64,000 bases of DNA from JAOPZW01 sp963807305 (lineage in GTDB: Bacteria; Actinomycetota; Thermoleophilia; Solirubrobacterales; Solirubrobacteraceae). The stretch is from assembly GCA_963807305.1 (NCBI GenBank), contig CAWEBN010000014.1:62001-126000 (forward strand), written 5' to 3'. A program made the position numbers and the translations under genes. Below, one piece after another: positions 7,764 to 16,164 of this stretch. A model generated the notes under the pieces. That model saw only the letters and a list, made by a program, of their open reading frames with translations. It did not search any database and was not told the DNA's origin. The first letter of the stretch is position 1, and each line of letters opens with the position of its first letter.

Positions 7764-9063
7764 CGAGCAGCTCCTTGGTCACGTCGCGATAGCAGCGCGC
7801 GGCGAACCCGAGGTCGGCCGTCGCGATCCGCTCGTCGCGCGAGTGCACGAGCGGGGAGGTCTCATAGAGGTTCATCTCGCGCTGGGGGAAGAAGCCGTAG
7901 GCCACGCACTCCGGAAAGGCGGCGCGGAAGGTGCGCGAGTCGGTGAAGGCCGGCAGCATGGTGGGCACCACTCGCGCGTCGGGGTCCTCGCGAGCGACCC
8001 AGCCGCGCAGCGCGTCCATGAGCGCCGTGTCCGGCGGCGAGGAGTTCCCGACCACCTTCTCGGTGAACTCGAGGTCGTAACCGTTGGGACCGAGGACCTC
8101 TTCGATGCGGGCGCGGACCTCGGGCTCCTCCATCCCCGGCGGCGTGCGGCAGTCCACCGCGAGGCGCGCGCGCGACGGGATCACGTTGATCTTCTCCGAG
8201 GCGAAGATGCGCGTCGGCGCGAGCGTCACGCCGAGCATCGGCTCGACGATGATCGCCAGGATCGGATCGCGCTCGCGCAGCGCGTCGAGCACGGGCGCCG
8301 GATCGCCGTCGAGGGGAAGGCCGAGCTCGGACAGGAGCGCGCGCGGCGTCTCGGTGACGTCGTAGGCCGGCTGGCGCTCTCCCATCGCCTGCAGGAAGGG
8401 GACCATCTTCAGCAGCGCGTTCTCGCCCATCTTCGGCGTCGAGGCGTGGCCCGCGACGCCCTCGGTGCTCACCGTGAAGCGAAAGACGCCCTTCTCGGCC
8501 ACGCACACCCCGTAGACGCGCTCGTCGCCGAAGGGGAAGACGGCGCCCGCGCCCTCGTTGAGCAGCATGTCGCAGCGCACGGCGTCGGGGTGGTTCTCGG
8601 TCAGCCATACCGCGCCCTCGCCGCCGCCGGTCTCCTCGTCGACCACGCAGACCACGAGCAGGTCGCCGTGCGCCGGGCGCCAGCCCGACTGCGCGAGCGC
8701 CAGGGCAGCCGCCACCTCGGCCGCCGTCTGGGACTTCATGTCCTGGGAGCCGCGACCCCAGAGCACCCCGTCGACGACGTCGCCCGACCATGGGTCGCGC
8801 TGCCACTCGGCAGGGTCGGCAAGCACCGTGTCGACGTGCGAGAGCAGGCACAGCGTCGGCCCGTCGCCGGCGCCGCGCAGGCGCGCCACGAGGTTCGGGC
8901 GCTCCTCGGTGCGACCGAGTAACTGCACCTCGAAGCCCGCGTCGCGCAGCATGCCCGCGAGCAGCTCCTGGGCCTCGCGCTCGTCGCCGGGCGGGTTGAC
9001 CGTGTTGAAGCGCACGAGGCGCTGGAGCAGCTCGGTGGTCTCGCGCTCGAGGTCGTCGGCCAT
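7747..9063 (-). CDS. M20/M25/M40 family metallopeptidase (ArgE/DapE type)
   Basis: The 438-residue chain has the M20 layout: LLSHVDTVL (zinc His and bridging Asp), DEETGGGEGA (catalytic Glu and metal ligand), a dimerisation domain at about residues 190-310, and a C-terminal metal-binding SPLVHSRDE. Members hydrolyse N-acyl amino acids, succinyl-diaminopimelate or dipeptides in the cytoplasm. Specificity cannot be decided; the length and motifs suit an ArgE/DapE/carboxypeptidase relative. A TAGCCT box (9071-9076) ends 7 bases before the ATG. Confidence 0.88.
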   Translation of the reverse strand: MADDLERETTELLQRLVRFNTVNPPGDEREAQELLAGMLRDAGFEVQLLGRTEERPNLVARLRGAGDGPTLCLLSHVDTVLADPAEWQRDPWSGDVVDGVLWGRGSQDMKSQTAAEVAAALALAQSGWRPAHGDLLVVCVVDEETGGGEGAVWLTENHPDAVRCDMLLNEGAGAVFPFGDERVYGVCVAEKGVFRFTVSTEGVAGHASTPKMGENALLKMVPFLQAMGERQPAYDVTETPRALLSELGLPLDGDPAPVLDALRERDPILAIIVEPMLGVTLAPTRIFASEKINVIPSRARLAVDCRTPPGMEEPEVRARIEEVLGPNGYDLEFTEKVVGNSSPPDTALMDALRGWVAREDPDARVVPTMLPAFTDSRTFRAAFPECVAYGFFPQREMNLYETSPLVHSRDERIATADLGFAARCYRDVTKELLGDREN

Positions 9064-9070
9064 CCACCCC

Positions 9071-9076
9071 AGGCTA
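9071..9076 (-). promoter_or_regulatory. -10 box TAGCCT for the M20 peptidase gene
   Basis: TAGCCT on the reverse strand ends 7 bases before ATG 9063 and overlaps the stop codon of the permease gene, suggesting a leaderless transcript. Confidence 0.5.
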
Positions 9077-9853
9077 CGCGACGGCCTCGATGGCCGTGGC
9101 GATCCCCGCCACCAGGAGCACCGCGGCGATGGCCCGCACGAGCTGGACCTCCGACAGACGCCCGGTGAGCCGCGCCCCGATGAGCGCGCCCGGGATCGAG
9201 GCGCCGGCGCCGAGGGCGGCGACCTTCCAGTCCGGCGGATCCGAGGGCAGGTGACCGACGGCGCCGAAGACGCCCACCCAGAAGCCGACGGCGAGGTTCG
9301 TGCCCGCGGCGCGCGCCGGGCGCTCGCCGACGATCTTCAGGAGGGCAGGCATGCGCAGGGAGCCGAGGATCAGCCCGACGACGCCGCCGAGCAGCCCGAT
9401 GAGCGCTCCGGCGCCGACCGCGGCCGGGATGTCGAGGTCGGGTTGCGTGCCGTCGTCGGGACCGCGCTGCGGCGGCGTCCAGCGCGAGAGGTCGAAGGAG
9501 CTGTAGAGCAGGACGGCGGCGATGACGCCGAGCAGCACGTCGCGCGGCAGCACGCCCGACAGGTAGCCGCCGACGATCGCGGCCAGGACCGACGGCGGCG
9601 CCATCCAGGCGAACAGGCGCCAGTTGATGCGCCCGGCGCGGATGTGGGCGATCGCGGCGCTGCCGGCCGCGGCCGCGGAGATGAGCAGGTTGGCGCCGGT
9701 GCCGGCCGCCGCGCTCGAGGCGATGACGAGCGTGAAGGGCAGCCGGATGTTGCCGAGGACGAGGCCGACGAGGCCGCCGGCGACCGCCACGGTGAAGCAC
9801 CAGAGCATGAAGAGCACGTAGTCCACCGGCGCGCGCGGGAGGATATGGAGCAT
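9074..9853 (-). CDS. TauE/SafE family permease
   Basis: A 259-residue membrane protein with about eight hydrophobic segments in two related halves, each with a Gly-rich GGxxGLxLG pattern (VAGGLVGLVLG; LLGGVVGLILG), typical of TauE/SafE proteins (DUF81) that export sulfite or sulfoacetate-type anions. The ATG at 9853 is the natural start, placing the first membrane segment at residue 9; the longer frame upstream is antisense to rarA. Its start codon shares CATG with the divergent rarA start. An internal ATG 9808 is a less likely start. Substrate unknown. Confidence 0.82.
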   Translation of the reverse strand: MLHILPRAPVDYVLFMLWCFTVAVAGGLVGLVLGNIRLPFTLVIASSAAAGTGANLLISAAAAGSAAIAHIRAGRINWRLFAWMAPPSVLAAIVGGYLSGVLPRDVLLGVIAAVLLYSSFDLSRWTPPQRGPDDGTQPDLDIPAAVGAGALIGLLGGVVGLILGSLRMPALLKIVGERPARAAGTNLAVGFWVGVFGAVGHLPSDPPDWKVAALGAGASIPGALIGARLTGRLSEVQLVRAIAAVLLVAGIATAIEAVA

Positions 9854-11147
9854 GAGCTCGCTCTTCGACGCCGACGACGTCCAGCCCAGGCAGGCGTCCG
9901 CGGACGCCTTGGCACGGCCGCTGGCGGCGCGTCTGCGGCCGCGCTCGCTGGACGAGCTCGTCGGCCAGGAGCATCTGCTCGCCGAAGGCTCGGCGCTGCG
10001 CGGCGCCATCGAGCAGGGCCGCCCGCACTCGATGATCCTCTACGGACCCCCGGGCTCGGGCAAGACGACGCTGGCGCGGATCGTGGCCGCCGCGGCGCAT
10101 GCCGCCCTGGAGGAGCTGAGCGCCGTCGAGGCCGGGCGCCCGGAGGTGCGCAAGGTGCTCGAGCGCGCGCAGCACCGCCGCCAGCTGGCCGAGCCGACGG
10201 TCTTCTTCCTCGACGAGATCCATCGCTTCAACAAGGCCCAGCAGGACGCGTTGCTGCCCGCGGTCGAAGAGGGCCTCGTGACCCTCATCGGGGCGACGAC
10301 CGAGAACCCCTACTTCGAGGTCAACTCCGCGCTGCTCTCGCGTTGCCAGGTCTACGAGCTGCGCGCACTGCTGGCCGGCGACATCGAGATCGTGCTGCGG
10401 CGCGCGGTGCCGACGCTCGGCGCCGAGGCCGACGACGACGCGATCGCCTTCCTGGCCGCCCGCGCCGGCGGCGACGCCCGCACGGCGCTGGCGGCCTTCG
10501 ACCTCGCGGTCCACACGCACGGCCGGGTGACGCTGAAGGCGGCCGAAGATGCGCTGCAGCGGCGCGCGCTGACCTACGACAAGACCGGCGACCGCCACTA
10601 CGACACGATCTCGGCCTGGATCAAGGCCACGCGCGGCTCGGACCCCGACGCCAGCCTCTACTACCTCGCCGTGATGCTCGAAGGCGGCGAGGACCCGCGC
10701 TTCATCGTGCGGCGGATGGTCATCCTCGCCTCCGAGGACATCGGCAACGCCGACCCGCGGGCGCTCGAGGTCGCGGTCGCCGCCGCGCAGGCCATCGAGC
10801 ACGTCGGGCTGCCCGAGGGCCAGTTCGCGCTCGCCCAGGCCGCCATCTACCTGTCGCTCGCGCCCAAATCCGACAGCGCGAAGAAGGCCATCGGTGCGGC
10901 GCGCGAGCACGTCCGCGAGCAGGGCGCGAAGCCGCCGCCGGCCTACCTGCAGAGCGCCGGCTACAACGCCGCGGCCCGTCTCGGGCGGGGCGTCGGCTAC
11001 GACTACCCCCACGACCGCCCCGGCCACCTGTCCGACCAGGAGCTGCTGCCCGAGGACGTGGTGGGCGCTCGCTTCTACGCGCCCGACGAAGCGGAGGCGG
11101 CGCTGCGCGAGCGCCTGGAGGAGATCCGCCAAGCGCGGGGCCGGTAG
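9852..11147 (+). CDS. rarA: Replication-associated recombination protein A (RarA/MgsA), AAA ATPase
   Basis: The 431-residue protein begins with the SLFD clamp-loader-like N-terminus, then LAARLRPRSLDELVGQ, Walker A GPPGSGKTT, Walker B FFLDEIHRFN, sensor GATTENPYFEVN, and the C-terminal tetramerisation region (LYYLAVMLEGGEDPRFI and YDYPHDRPGH). RarA acts at stalled replication forks together with SSB. GGGAGGA (9838-9844) precedes ATG 9852. The gene diverges from the permease with overlapping start codons. Confidence 0.93.
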   Translation: MSSLFDADDVQPRQASADALARPLAARLRPRSLDELVGQEHLLAEGSALRGAIEQGRPHSMILYGPPGSGKTTLARIVAAAAHAALEELSAVEAGRPEVRKVLERAQHRRQLAEPTVFFLDEIHRFNKAQQDALLPAVEEGLVTLIGATTENPYFEVNSALLSRCQVYELRALLAGDIEIVLRRAVPTLGAEADDDAIAFLAARAGGDARTALAAFDLAVHTHGRVTLKAAEDALQRRALTYDKTGDRHYDTISAWIKATRGSDPDASLYYLAVMLEGGEDPRFIVRRMVILASEDIGNADPRALEVAVAAAQAIEHVGLPEGQFALAQAAIYLSLAPKSDSAKKAIGAAREHVREQGAKPPPAYLQSAGYNAAARLGRGVGYDYPHDRPGHLSDQELLPEDVVGARFYAPDEAEAALRERLEEIRQARGR

Positions 11148-11150
11148 CCT
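11145..11150 (+). promoter_or_regulatory. -10 box TAGCCT for the ALDH-like gene
   Basis: TAGCCT ends 9 bases before GTG 11160; its TAG is also the rarA stop codon. No ribosome site lies before the GTG, consistent with leaderless initiation. Confidence 0.45.
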
Positions 11151-11159
11151 CGCCTCCCC

Positions 11160-12734
11160 GTGGAGGCGACCGCAGCCGCTGCACAGCTCGAGTCCTTCAG
11201 CCCGGCCACCGGCGCGCGACTCGGGGCGGTGGCGGTGGCGCGCCCGCGCGCGGTCGTCGCTGCGGTCGAGGAGGCCGCCGCCGTGCAGCCGCTGTGGGCG
11301 ACGCTGCGCCTGGGCGACCGGGCCCGGTACATGGCGCGGGCGGCGCAGGCGGTCATCGACGAGTTCGACGAGCTGGCCGACCTCATCGTCGCCGAGCAGG
11401 GCCGTCCGCGGGCCGAGGCGGAGGTCATGGAGCTGCTCGCGGCGGTCGAGACGCTGCAGTGGCTGGCCGAGCACGGGCCCGGCATCCTGGCCGGCGAGAA
11501 GATTCCCTTCTCGCGCACCCAGCACCCGGTCAAGCGCGGGCGCTGGACCTACGAGCCGCTGGGGGTCGTCGGAGTCCTCGGTCCGGCGAGCGAGCCGTTC
11601 GCCACGCCGCTGGGCGACGTCGCCGTGGCGCTCATGGCGGGCAACGGCGTCGTCCTCAAGCCCTCGCCCCACGTGCCGCTGTGCGGCGAGCGGATCGCGC
11701 GCGTCTTCGCCCGCGCCGGCCTGCCCGAGGGCCTGCTCGCCGTCGTCCACGGCCACACCGATGCCGGCGCCGCCCTGGTCTCCGCCCCGGTGGCCCAGAT
11801 CCGCTTCACGGGCACGGCGCGCGCGGGGCGCGAGGTCGGCGAGGCGTGCGCGCGCGCCCTCAAGCGCTCGGTGCTCTCGCTCAACGGCAAGGACGCCATG
11901 CTGGTGCTCGCCGACGCCGCCGTCCCGCGCGCGGTGCGCGGAGCGGCGTGGGCGGGGTTCGCCAACGCGGGCCAGTGCGGCGGCTCGGTCGAGCGCGTGC
12001 TGTGCGTGCCGGAGGTCCATGAACGCTTCCTCGCCGGGCTGGTGCAGGCCGCCGAGCGGCTGCGCGTGGGCGACCCGGCGGACGCGGCGACCTCGATCGG
12101 GCCGCTCGTCGACCGCGAGCGGGTCGCTCGGGTGCGCGCTCTGGTCGACGAGGCCGTCGGCGCAGGCGCGAAGTTGCACTGCGGCGGCGCCCAGGGTGAG
12201 ACGCACTTCGCGCCGGCCGTGCTCAGCGGGGTGACGTCGGCGATGCGCCTCGCGCGCGAGGAGGTGCCCGGGCCTGTGCTGGCGGTCGAGGCGGTCGCGT
12301 CGGAAGCGCAGGCCGTCGCGCGCGCCAACGAGACGACCTTCGGGCTCGGTGCGTCGGTGTGGACGGCCGACCGCTACAAGGGCGCGCGCATCGCCCGCGA
12401 GTTGCGCGTGGGCATGGTGTGGATGAACGACCACCTGGTGGCGCGCTCGGCGCCCCAGATCCCGTGGGGCGGCGTCGGCGGCGCGGGCATCGGGCGCGCC
12501 CGCGGCGCCATCGCCCTGCGCACGTGCGCCGAACCCCGCGTGGTGACGTGGGACCCGCCGATCGGGCGACCGGTGTGGTGGTTTCCCTACGACGGCGCCC
12601 TCGTCGGCGCCGCCCGGGCCGTCGCCGGCCTGCGCAGCGCGCGCGACCGCGACCGCGAGCGCGCCTGGCGCCGCGACGGCCTGGCGCTGCTGCGTGTGAC
12701 GGGCCGATGGCTGCGGGCCATGCGCCGCGGCTAG
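11160..12734 (+). CDS. Aldehyde dehydrogenase-fold protein with altered catalytic residues
   Basis: The 524-residue protein aligns along the whole ALDH fold: VLKPSPHVPL, RFTGTARAG and the C-terminal IPWGGVGGAGIGR. The two catalytic positions look lost. The general-base region normally reading LELGGK is LSLNGK, and the nucleophile region normally NAGQxC reads NAGQCGG, leaving Gly at the Cys site and a Cys one residue earlier. A 70-residue Arg-rich tail follows the fold. It may be a non-catalytic homologue or have a rearranged site. Its stop shares CTAG with the convergent uspA stop. Confidence 0.82.
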   Translation: MEATAAAAQLESFSPATGARLGAVAVARPRAVVAAVEEAAAVQPLWATLRLGDRARYMARAAQAVIDEFDELADLIVAEQGRPRAEAEVMELLAAVETLQWLAEHGPGILAGEKIPFSRTQHPVKRGRWTYEPLGVVGVLGPASEPFATPLGDVAVALMAGNGVVLKPSPHVPLCGERIARVFARAGLPEGLLAVVHGHTDAGAALVSAPVAQIRFTGTARAGREVGEACARALKRSVLSLNGKDAMLVLADAAVPRAVRGAAWAGFANAGQCGGSVERVLCVPEVHERFLAGLVQAAERLRVGDPADAATSIGPLVDRERVARVRALVDEAVGAGAKLHCGGAQGETHFAPAVLSGVTSAMRLAREEVPGPVLAVEAVASEAQAVARANETTFGLGASVWTADRYKGARIARELRVGMVWMNDHLVARSAPQIPWGGVGGAGIGRARGAIALRTCAEPRVVTWDPPIGRPVWWFPYDGALVGAARAVAGLRSARDRDRERAWRRDGLALLRVTGRWLRAMRRG

Positions 12735-13171
12735 GGTGCCGGGTCGCGCACCACGAGGACCGGGACCCGCGCCTTGTGCAGGACGGTCTGCGAGACCGAG
12801 CCGAGCAGCGCGCTGCCGACGCGGCCCAGGCCGCGGGTGCCCATCACGAGCAGGTCGTGGCGGCCCTCGCGCAGCCGCGTGAGGATGACGTCGGCCGGGT
12901 GGCCGGCGGCCACGATGCTCGTCACCGAGACGTCGTCGGGCAGCGCGTCGACCTGCCGGCGGATGCTCTCGCCAACCTCGCCCATCAGCTGGGCCGCGTC
13001 GATCTCCGCCGCGGTGCTGGCCGCGCCGAGCCGGGCCGTGGCGGGTACCGCGGGCACCGCGGTGAGGACGGTGAGCCGCGCGTGCTCCTCGCGGGCGAGC
13101 TGCGCGGCCGTCCGCAGCGCCGCGGCGCCGTGCTCTGAACCGTCGACGGCGACGAGGATGTCCAAGAACAC
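12731..13171 (-). CDS. Universal stress protein, UspA family
   Basis: A 146-residue single-domain Usp with the opening ILVAVDGSEHG and the ATP-binding pattern GTRGLGRVGSALLGSVS (G-2x-G-9x-G-S). It likely binds ATP and dimerises in the cytoplasm during stress. Start is GTG 13171; TAGCCT (13179-13184) ends 7 bases upstream, favouring a leaderless message. Its stop overlaps that of the ALDH-like gene. Confidence 0.9.
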   Translation of the reverse strand: MFLDILVAVDGSEHGAAALRTAAQLAREEHARLTVLTAVPAVPATARLGAASTAAEIDAAQLMGEVGESIRRQVDALPDDVSVTSIVAAGHPADVILTRLREGRHDLLVMGTRGLGRVGSALLGSVSQTVLHKARVPVLVVRDPAP

Positions 13172-13178
13172 GGGGCCC

Positions 13179-13184
13179 AGGCTA
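13179..13184 (-). promoter_or_regulatory. -10 box TAGCCT for uspA
   Basis: TAGCCT on the reverse strand ends 7 bases before GTG 13171 and overlaps the end of the MocR gene (13182). Confidence 0.5.
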
Positions 13185-14558
13185 TTCGCGTACGGCAGCC
13201 GCGAGGGCGCTCACGGCGCGCTCGATCGCCTCCTCGGCGATGTTGGCGTAGCCGACGAGCAGCAGCGGGCGCCCCGCGTGGTGGGTGGCGAAGACGCCGA
13301 CGCCGCGCGCCGATGCGCGCGCGAGAACGGCATCGACGTCGGCGTCGGGCGCCAGCGCCACGGTCACGTGCAGCCCGGCGGCTGCGCCGCCGACCTCGTT
13401 CTCGGGCAGGTGCTCGCCGAGGGCCGCCACGAGCCGGTCGCGCCGGCGCCGGTAGCGCAGGCGCATCCGGCGCAGGTGGCGATCGAGCTCGCCGCGCTCG
13501 ATGAACGACGCCAGCGCCAGCTGGTCGAGGGCCGGTGAGCCGCCGTCAGCCCACCCGCGCTCGTCGGCGACCGCGCCCGCGAGGGCGCCGGGCAGGACCA
13601 TCCAGCCCAGGCGCAGCGCGGGCGCGAGCGTCTTGCTCGTGGAGCCGAGGTACGCGACGCGCCCCGCGCCGAGGCCCTGCAGGGCGCCCAGCGGCTCGCG
13701 GTCGTAGCGGTACTCGCCGTCGTAGTCGTCCTCGATCACGAGGGCGTCGTGCGCGGTCGCCCAGTCCAGCAGCGCGGCCCGCCGCTCGGGGGCGAGGACC
13801 GCGCCGGTGGGGAACTGGTGCGCCGGGGTGACCAGCGCGGCGGCGGCGGCCGGCAGCGCCTCGGTGCGAAGCCCGCCGGCGTCGACGTCGACGGGAGTGA
13901 GCTCGAGCCCGGCGCGATGCAGGATCGTGCGGTGCTGCCAGAAGCCGGGCTCCTCGACGATCACGCGGCGCGCCCCGCGGCTGCGCAGCAGGCCGGCGAG
14001 CAGCGCGATCGCCTGGGTGATCCCGGCGCTGACGACGATGTCCTCCGGAGCGGCGACCACGCCGCGCGCGCGGCCGAGGTAGGCGGCGAGGCTCGACCGC
14101 AGGCCCGGCGCGCCGGCCCACGAGCCGTAGCCGAGGTCGGCGTCGGGCGCGGCATCCAGGGCGCGGCGCATGGCCGCCAGCCATGGGCGGCGCGGGAACG
14201 CTCCGCGCTCGGCCGATTCGGGGCGCAGGTCGAAGCGGACCGAGGGGATGCGGGCGATCGGCGCGGCCGTCGGGGCGCCGACGGCGGGCGCGACCTTCGC
14301 GACGCGCGTGGCCGACCCGCGGCGCGCGACGAGGAAGCCCTCGGCGACGAGCTGCCCGTAGGCCTCCACCACCACGCCGCGTGCGACGCCGAGCTCTGCC
14401 GCCAGCGCGCGCGTGGACGGCAGGGCGGTCCCGGCGTGCAGGCGCCCGTCGCGCACGCCGTCGCGCAGTTGCTCCTCGAGCTGGACGCGCAGCGGCCTAC
14501 GGTCCTCGCGGTCGAGGGCGACGAGCAGGTCCCGGCCGAAGTGGTCCACTCGATCCAT
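13182..14558 (-). CDS. MocR-family regulator (GntR HTH fused to class I aminotransferase)
   Basis: The 458-residue protein joins an N-terminal GntR winged helix (LPSTRALAAELGVARG, about residues 45-60) to an aminotransferase-like domain with the PLP lysine in STSKTLAPALRLGW and EDDYDGEYRY. MocR proteins sense PLP or an amino-compound ligand; the best known is PdxR, which controls pyridoxal phosphate synthesis, but no pdx gene is nearby. It lies downstream of azlCD on the same strand; TAGGCT just before the azlD stop region could be its own promoter. Target genes unknown. Confidence 0.88.
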   Translation of the reverse strand: MDRVDHFGRDLLVALDREDRRPLRVQLEEQLRDGVRDGRLHAGTALPSTRALAAELGVARGVVVEAYGQLVAEGFLVARRGSATRVAKVAPAVGAPTAAPIARIPSVRFDLRPESAERGAFPRRPWLAAMRRALDAAPDADLGYGSWAGAPGLRSSLAAYLGRARGVVAAPEDIVVSAGITQAIALLAGLLRSRGARRVIVEEPGFWQHRTILHRAGLELTPVDVDAGGLRTEALPAAAAALVTPAHQFPTGAVLAPERRAALLDWATAHDALVIEDDYDGEYRYDREPLGALQGLGAGRVAYLGSTSKTLAPALRLGWMVLPGALAGAVADERGWADGGSPALDQLALASFIERGELDRHLRRMRLRYRRRRDRLVAALGEHLPENEVGGAAAGLHVTVALAPDADVDAVLARASARGVGVFATHHAGRPLLLVGYANIAEEAIERAVSALAAAVRE

Positions 14559-14597
14559 GGCGAGGAGGTCCCGCGCACAGGACCGCCGTGAGCCTAC

Positions 14598-14903
14598 TCA
14601 GGCGACAGCGCGCATCAGCGCCGCGGTGCCCGCGGCGAGCACCACGACGACGAGCACAGGTGCGCGCAGCAGCACGGCGACGAGCGCGACGCCCAGGCCG
14701 GCGGCGCGGGCGTCGAGCACCAGATGGCGTCCATTGGCGAAGGCCTGGGTCACGATGAGCGCGGCCAGGAGGGTCGGCGCCAGCAGCGCGACGACGCCCA
14801 GCAACGGGCGGGGCAGCGTGCGGCCGCCGATGACCAGGGGTCCCAGGCCCTTGAGCGCAATCGTGCATGCGCCCACGACCGCGATGAGGACCCAGGCCTG
14901 CAT
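14598..14903 (-). CDS. azlD: AzlD-family branched-chain amino acid exporter subunit
   Basis: A 101-residue, four-segment membrane protein with GLGPLVIGGR and LLAPTLLAALIVTQA, typical of AzlD, the small partner of AzlC. Its ATG 14903 overlaps the azlC stop (TGATG), so the two subunits are probably translated together. The pair exports branched-chain amino acids or their analogues. Confidence 0.87.
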   Translation of the reverse strand: MQAWVLIAVVGACTIALKGLGPLVIGGRTLPRPLLGVVALLAPTLLAALIVTQAFANGRHLVLDARAAGLGVALVAVLLRAPVLVVVVLAAGTAALMRAVA

Positions 14904-15589
14904 CACGACGGAGCGTCGGCCGGCGGGCGCCGCAGTCCGATGAGGCACACGACGGACGCGGCGACGACCGGCACGCCCGGCGGCACGAAGGGCACGAGGG
15001 CGGCCGCCACCAGCGCGCCGCCGACCGCGGCGACGACGCCGATGCGGCCGTGGACCTGGCCGGCGAGCAGCGCGAGGAAGAGGGCCGGGAAGGCAGCGTC
15101 GAGCCCGAGCGTCTCGGGGTCGCCGATCAGCGATCCGGCCACGCTGCCGAGCGTCGTGCCGGCCACCCAGGCGCAGTACAGCGTCAGGCCGGCTCCGAGC
15201 AGCAGACGCGGGTCGTACCGGCCGCCGCCCAGGTGGCTCACGGCCCACGACTCGTCGACGACGAGCTGGGCGCGCAGGCCACGCTTCCACGCCGGCCCGC
15301 GCAGCGACGGCGCCACCGACAGGCCGATCGGGATGTAGCGCGTGTTGAGCAGCACCGCGGCCGCGATGGCGGCCACGAGGGTCCCGCCGGCGGAGAGCAC
15401 CGATGTCGCGGCGAACTGCGCCGAGCCGGCGAAGGTGGTGGCCGAGAAGACGACGGCCTTCGTGCCGCCCAGGCCGGCGTCGCGGGCGAGCACGCCGAAG
15501 GTGACCCCGAAGGCGGCGACGGCAACGGCGAAGGGGACTATGACGCGCGCCCCGTCGCGTACCCGATGTGGTGTTTCCGTTCGACTCAT
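14903..15589 (-). CDS. azlC: AzlC-family branched-chain amino acid exporter subunit
   Basis: The 228-residue integral membrane protein has the AzlC signatures FGVTFGVLARDAGL, FAGSAQFAA and LLNTRYIPIGLS with about six to eight membrane segments. Together with AzlD it forms an exporter (LIV-E family). Start ATG 15589 is 17 bases from the divergent XRE-cupin regulator, an arrangement typical of a local regulator of azlCD. Confidence 0.9.
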   Translation of the reverse strand: MSRTETPHRVRDGARVIVPFAVAVAAFGVTFGVLARDAGLGGTKAVVFSATTFAGSAQFAATSVLSAGGTLVAAIAAAVLLNTRYIPIGLSVAPSLRGPAWKRGLRAQLVVDESWAVSHLGGGRYDPRLLLGAGLTLYCAWVAGTTLGSVAGSLIGDPETLGLDAAFPALFLALLAGQVHGRIGVVAAVGGALVAAALVPFVPPGVPVVAASVVCLIGLRRPPADAPS

Positions 15590-15597
15590 TGGTACGC

Positions 15598-15617
15598 TCG
15601 TTCGTCATGATAAACGA
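15598..15617. promoter_or_regulatory. Imperfect palindrome between azlC and its XRE regulator (candidate operator)
   Basis: TCGTT-N2-TCATGA-N2-AACGA is a 20-base dyad with only two mismatched pairs, centred on the ATG of the regulator and 9 bases from the azlC start codon. Its AT-rich core stands out. Position suggests autoregulation plus control of azlCD. Confidence 0.5.
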
Positions 15618-16164
15618 CCTGATGCCGGTCGTGGCGGCCAATCTGCGTCGTCTGCGCGGGGCGCAGGGCCGCAGCCTGTCCGAGCTGGCGCGGGCCAGCG
15701 GGATCGCCAAGGCCACGCTCTCGGCGCTCGAGGCCGGCCGGGGCAACCCGACCATCGAGACGCTCTCCTCGCTCGCCACCGCCCTCGGCGTCCCGTTCGG
15801 CGACCTGCTCGCGAGCGGCGCCCCCGAGCCTGTGCACGTGGTCCACGCCGCCGAGGGAACGTCCGTCCCCGGCACCGCCAACACCCTGCGGCTCATCGTT
15901 CGGCTGCCGGGCACGCCGCCGATCGAGCTCTACGAGGCGCGCTTCCCGCCGCGCTCCCGACGCGCGGCCGGCGCCCACGGGCCGGGTACGCGCGAGCACG
16001 TGCTCGTGACGCAGGGCGCGCTGCGCACCGGCCCCGTCGACCGCGCGGCCGACCTGCGCACCGGGGATTACGCCGGCTTCGCGGGCGACGAGATGCACCT
16101 CTACGAGGCGGGACCGCGCGGCGCGCGCGCATTGCTCATCATGCAGTGGGCCAGTCAGCCATGA
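15607..16164 (+). CDS. XRE-family regulator with C-terminal cupin domain
   Basis: The 185-residue protein has an HTH (SLSELARASGIAKATLSALEAGR spans it, about residues 20-45) and a C-terminal cupin beta-barrel with GTREHVLVTQGAL and GDYAGFAGDEMHLYEA. XRE-cupin regulators bind small metabolites in the barrel. It diverges from azlC and overlaps the downstream SDR gene (ATGA). ATG 15607 lies inside the candidate operator; ATG 15622 is an alternative start. Likely role: ligand-responsive control of azlCD. Confidence 0.88.
   Translation: MINDLMPVVAANLRRLRGAQGRSLSELARASGIAKATLSALEAGRGNPTIETLSSLATALGVPFGDLLASGAPEPVHVVHAAEGTSVPGTANTLRLIVRLPGTPPIELYEARFPPRSRRAAGAHGPGTREHVLVTQGALRTGPVDRAADLRTGDYAGFAGDEMHLYEAGPRGARALLIMQWASQP

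Noticed and set aside
8736..12434. A 1232-codon open frame on the reverse strand
   Set aside because: It is antisense to rarA and the ALDH-like gene and shares a frame with the M20 peptidase only at one end. Long antisense frames are expected at this GC content; composition is His/Arg-rich without motifs.
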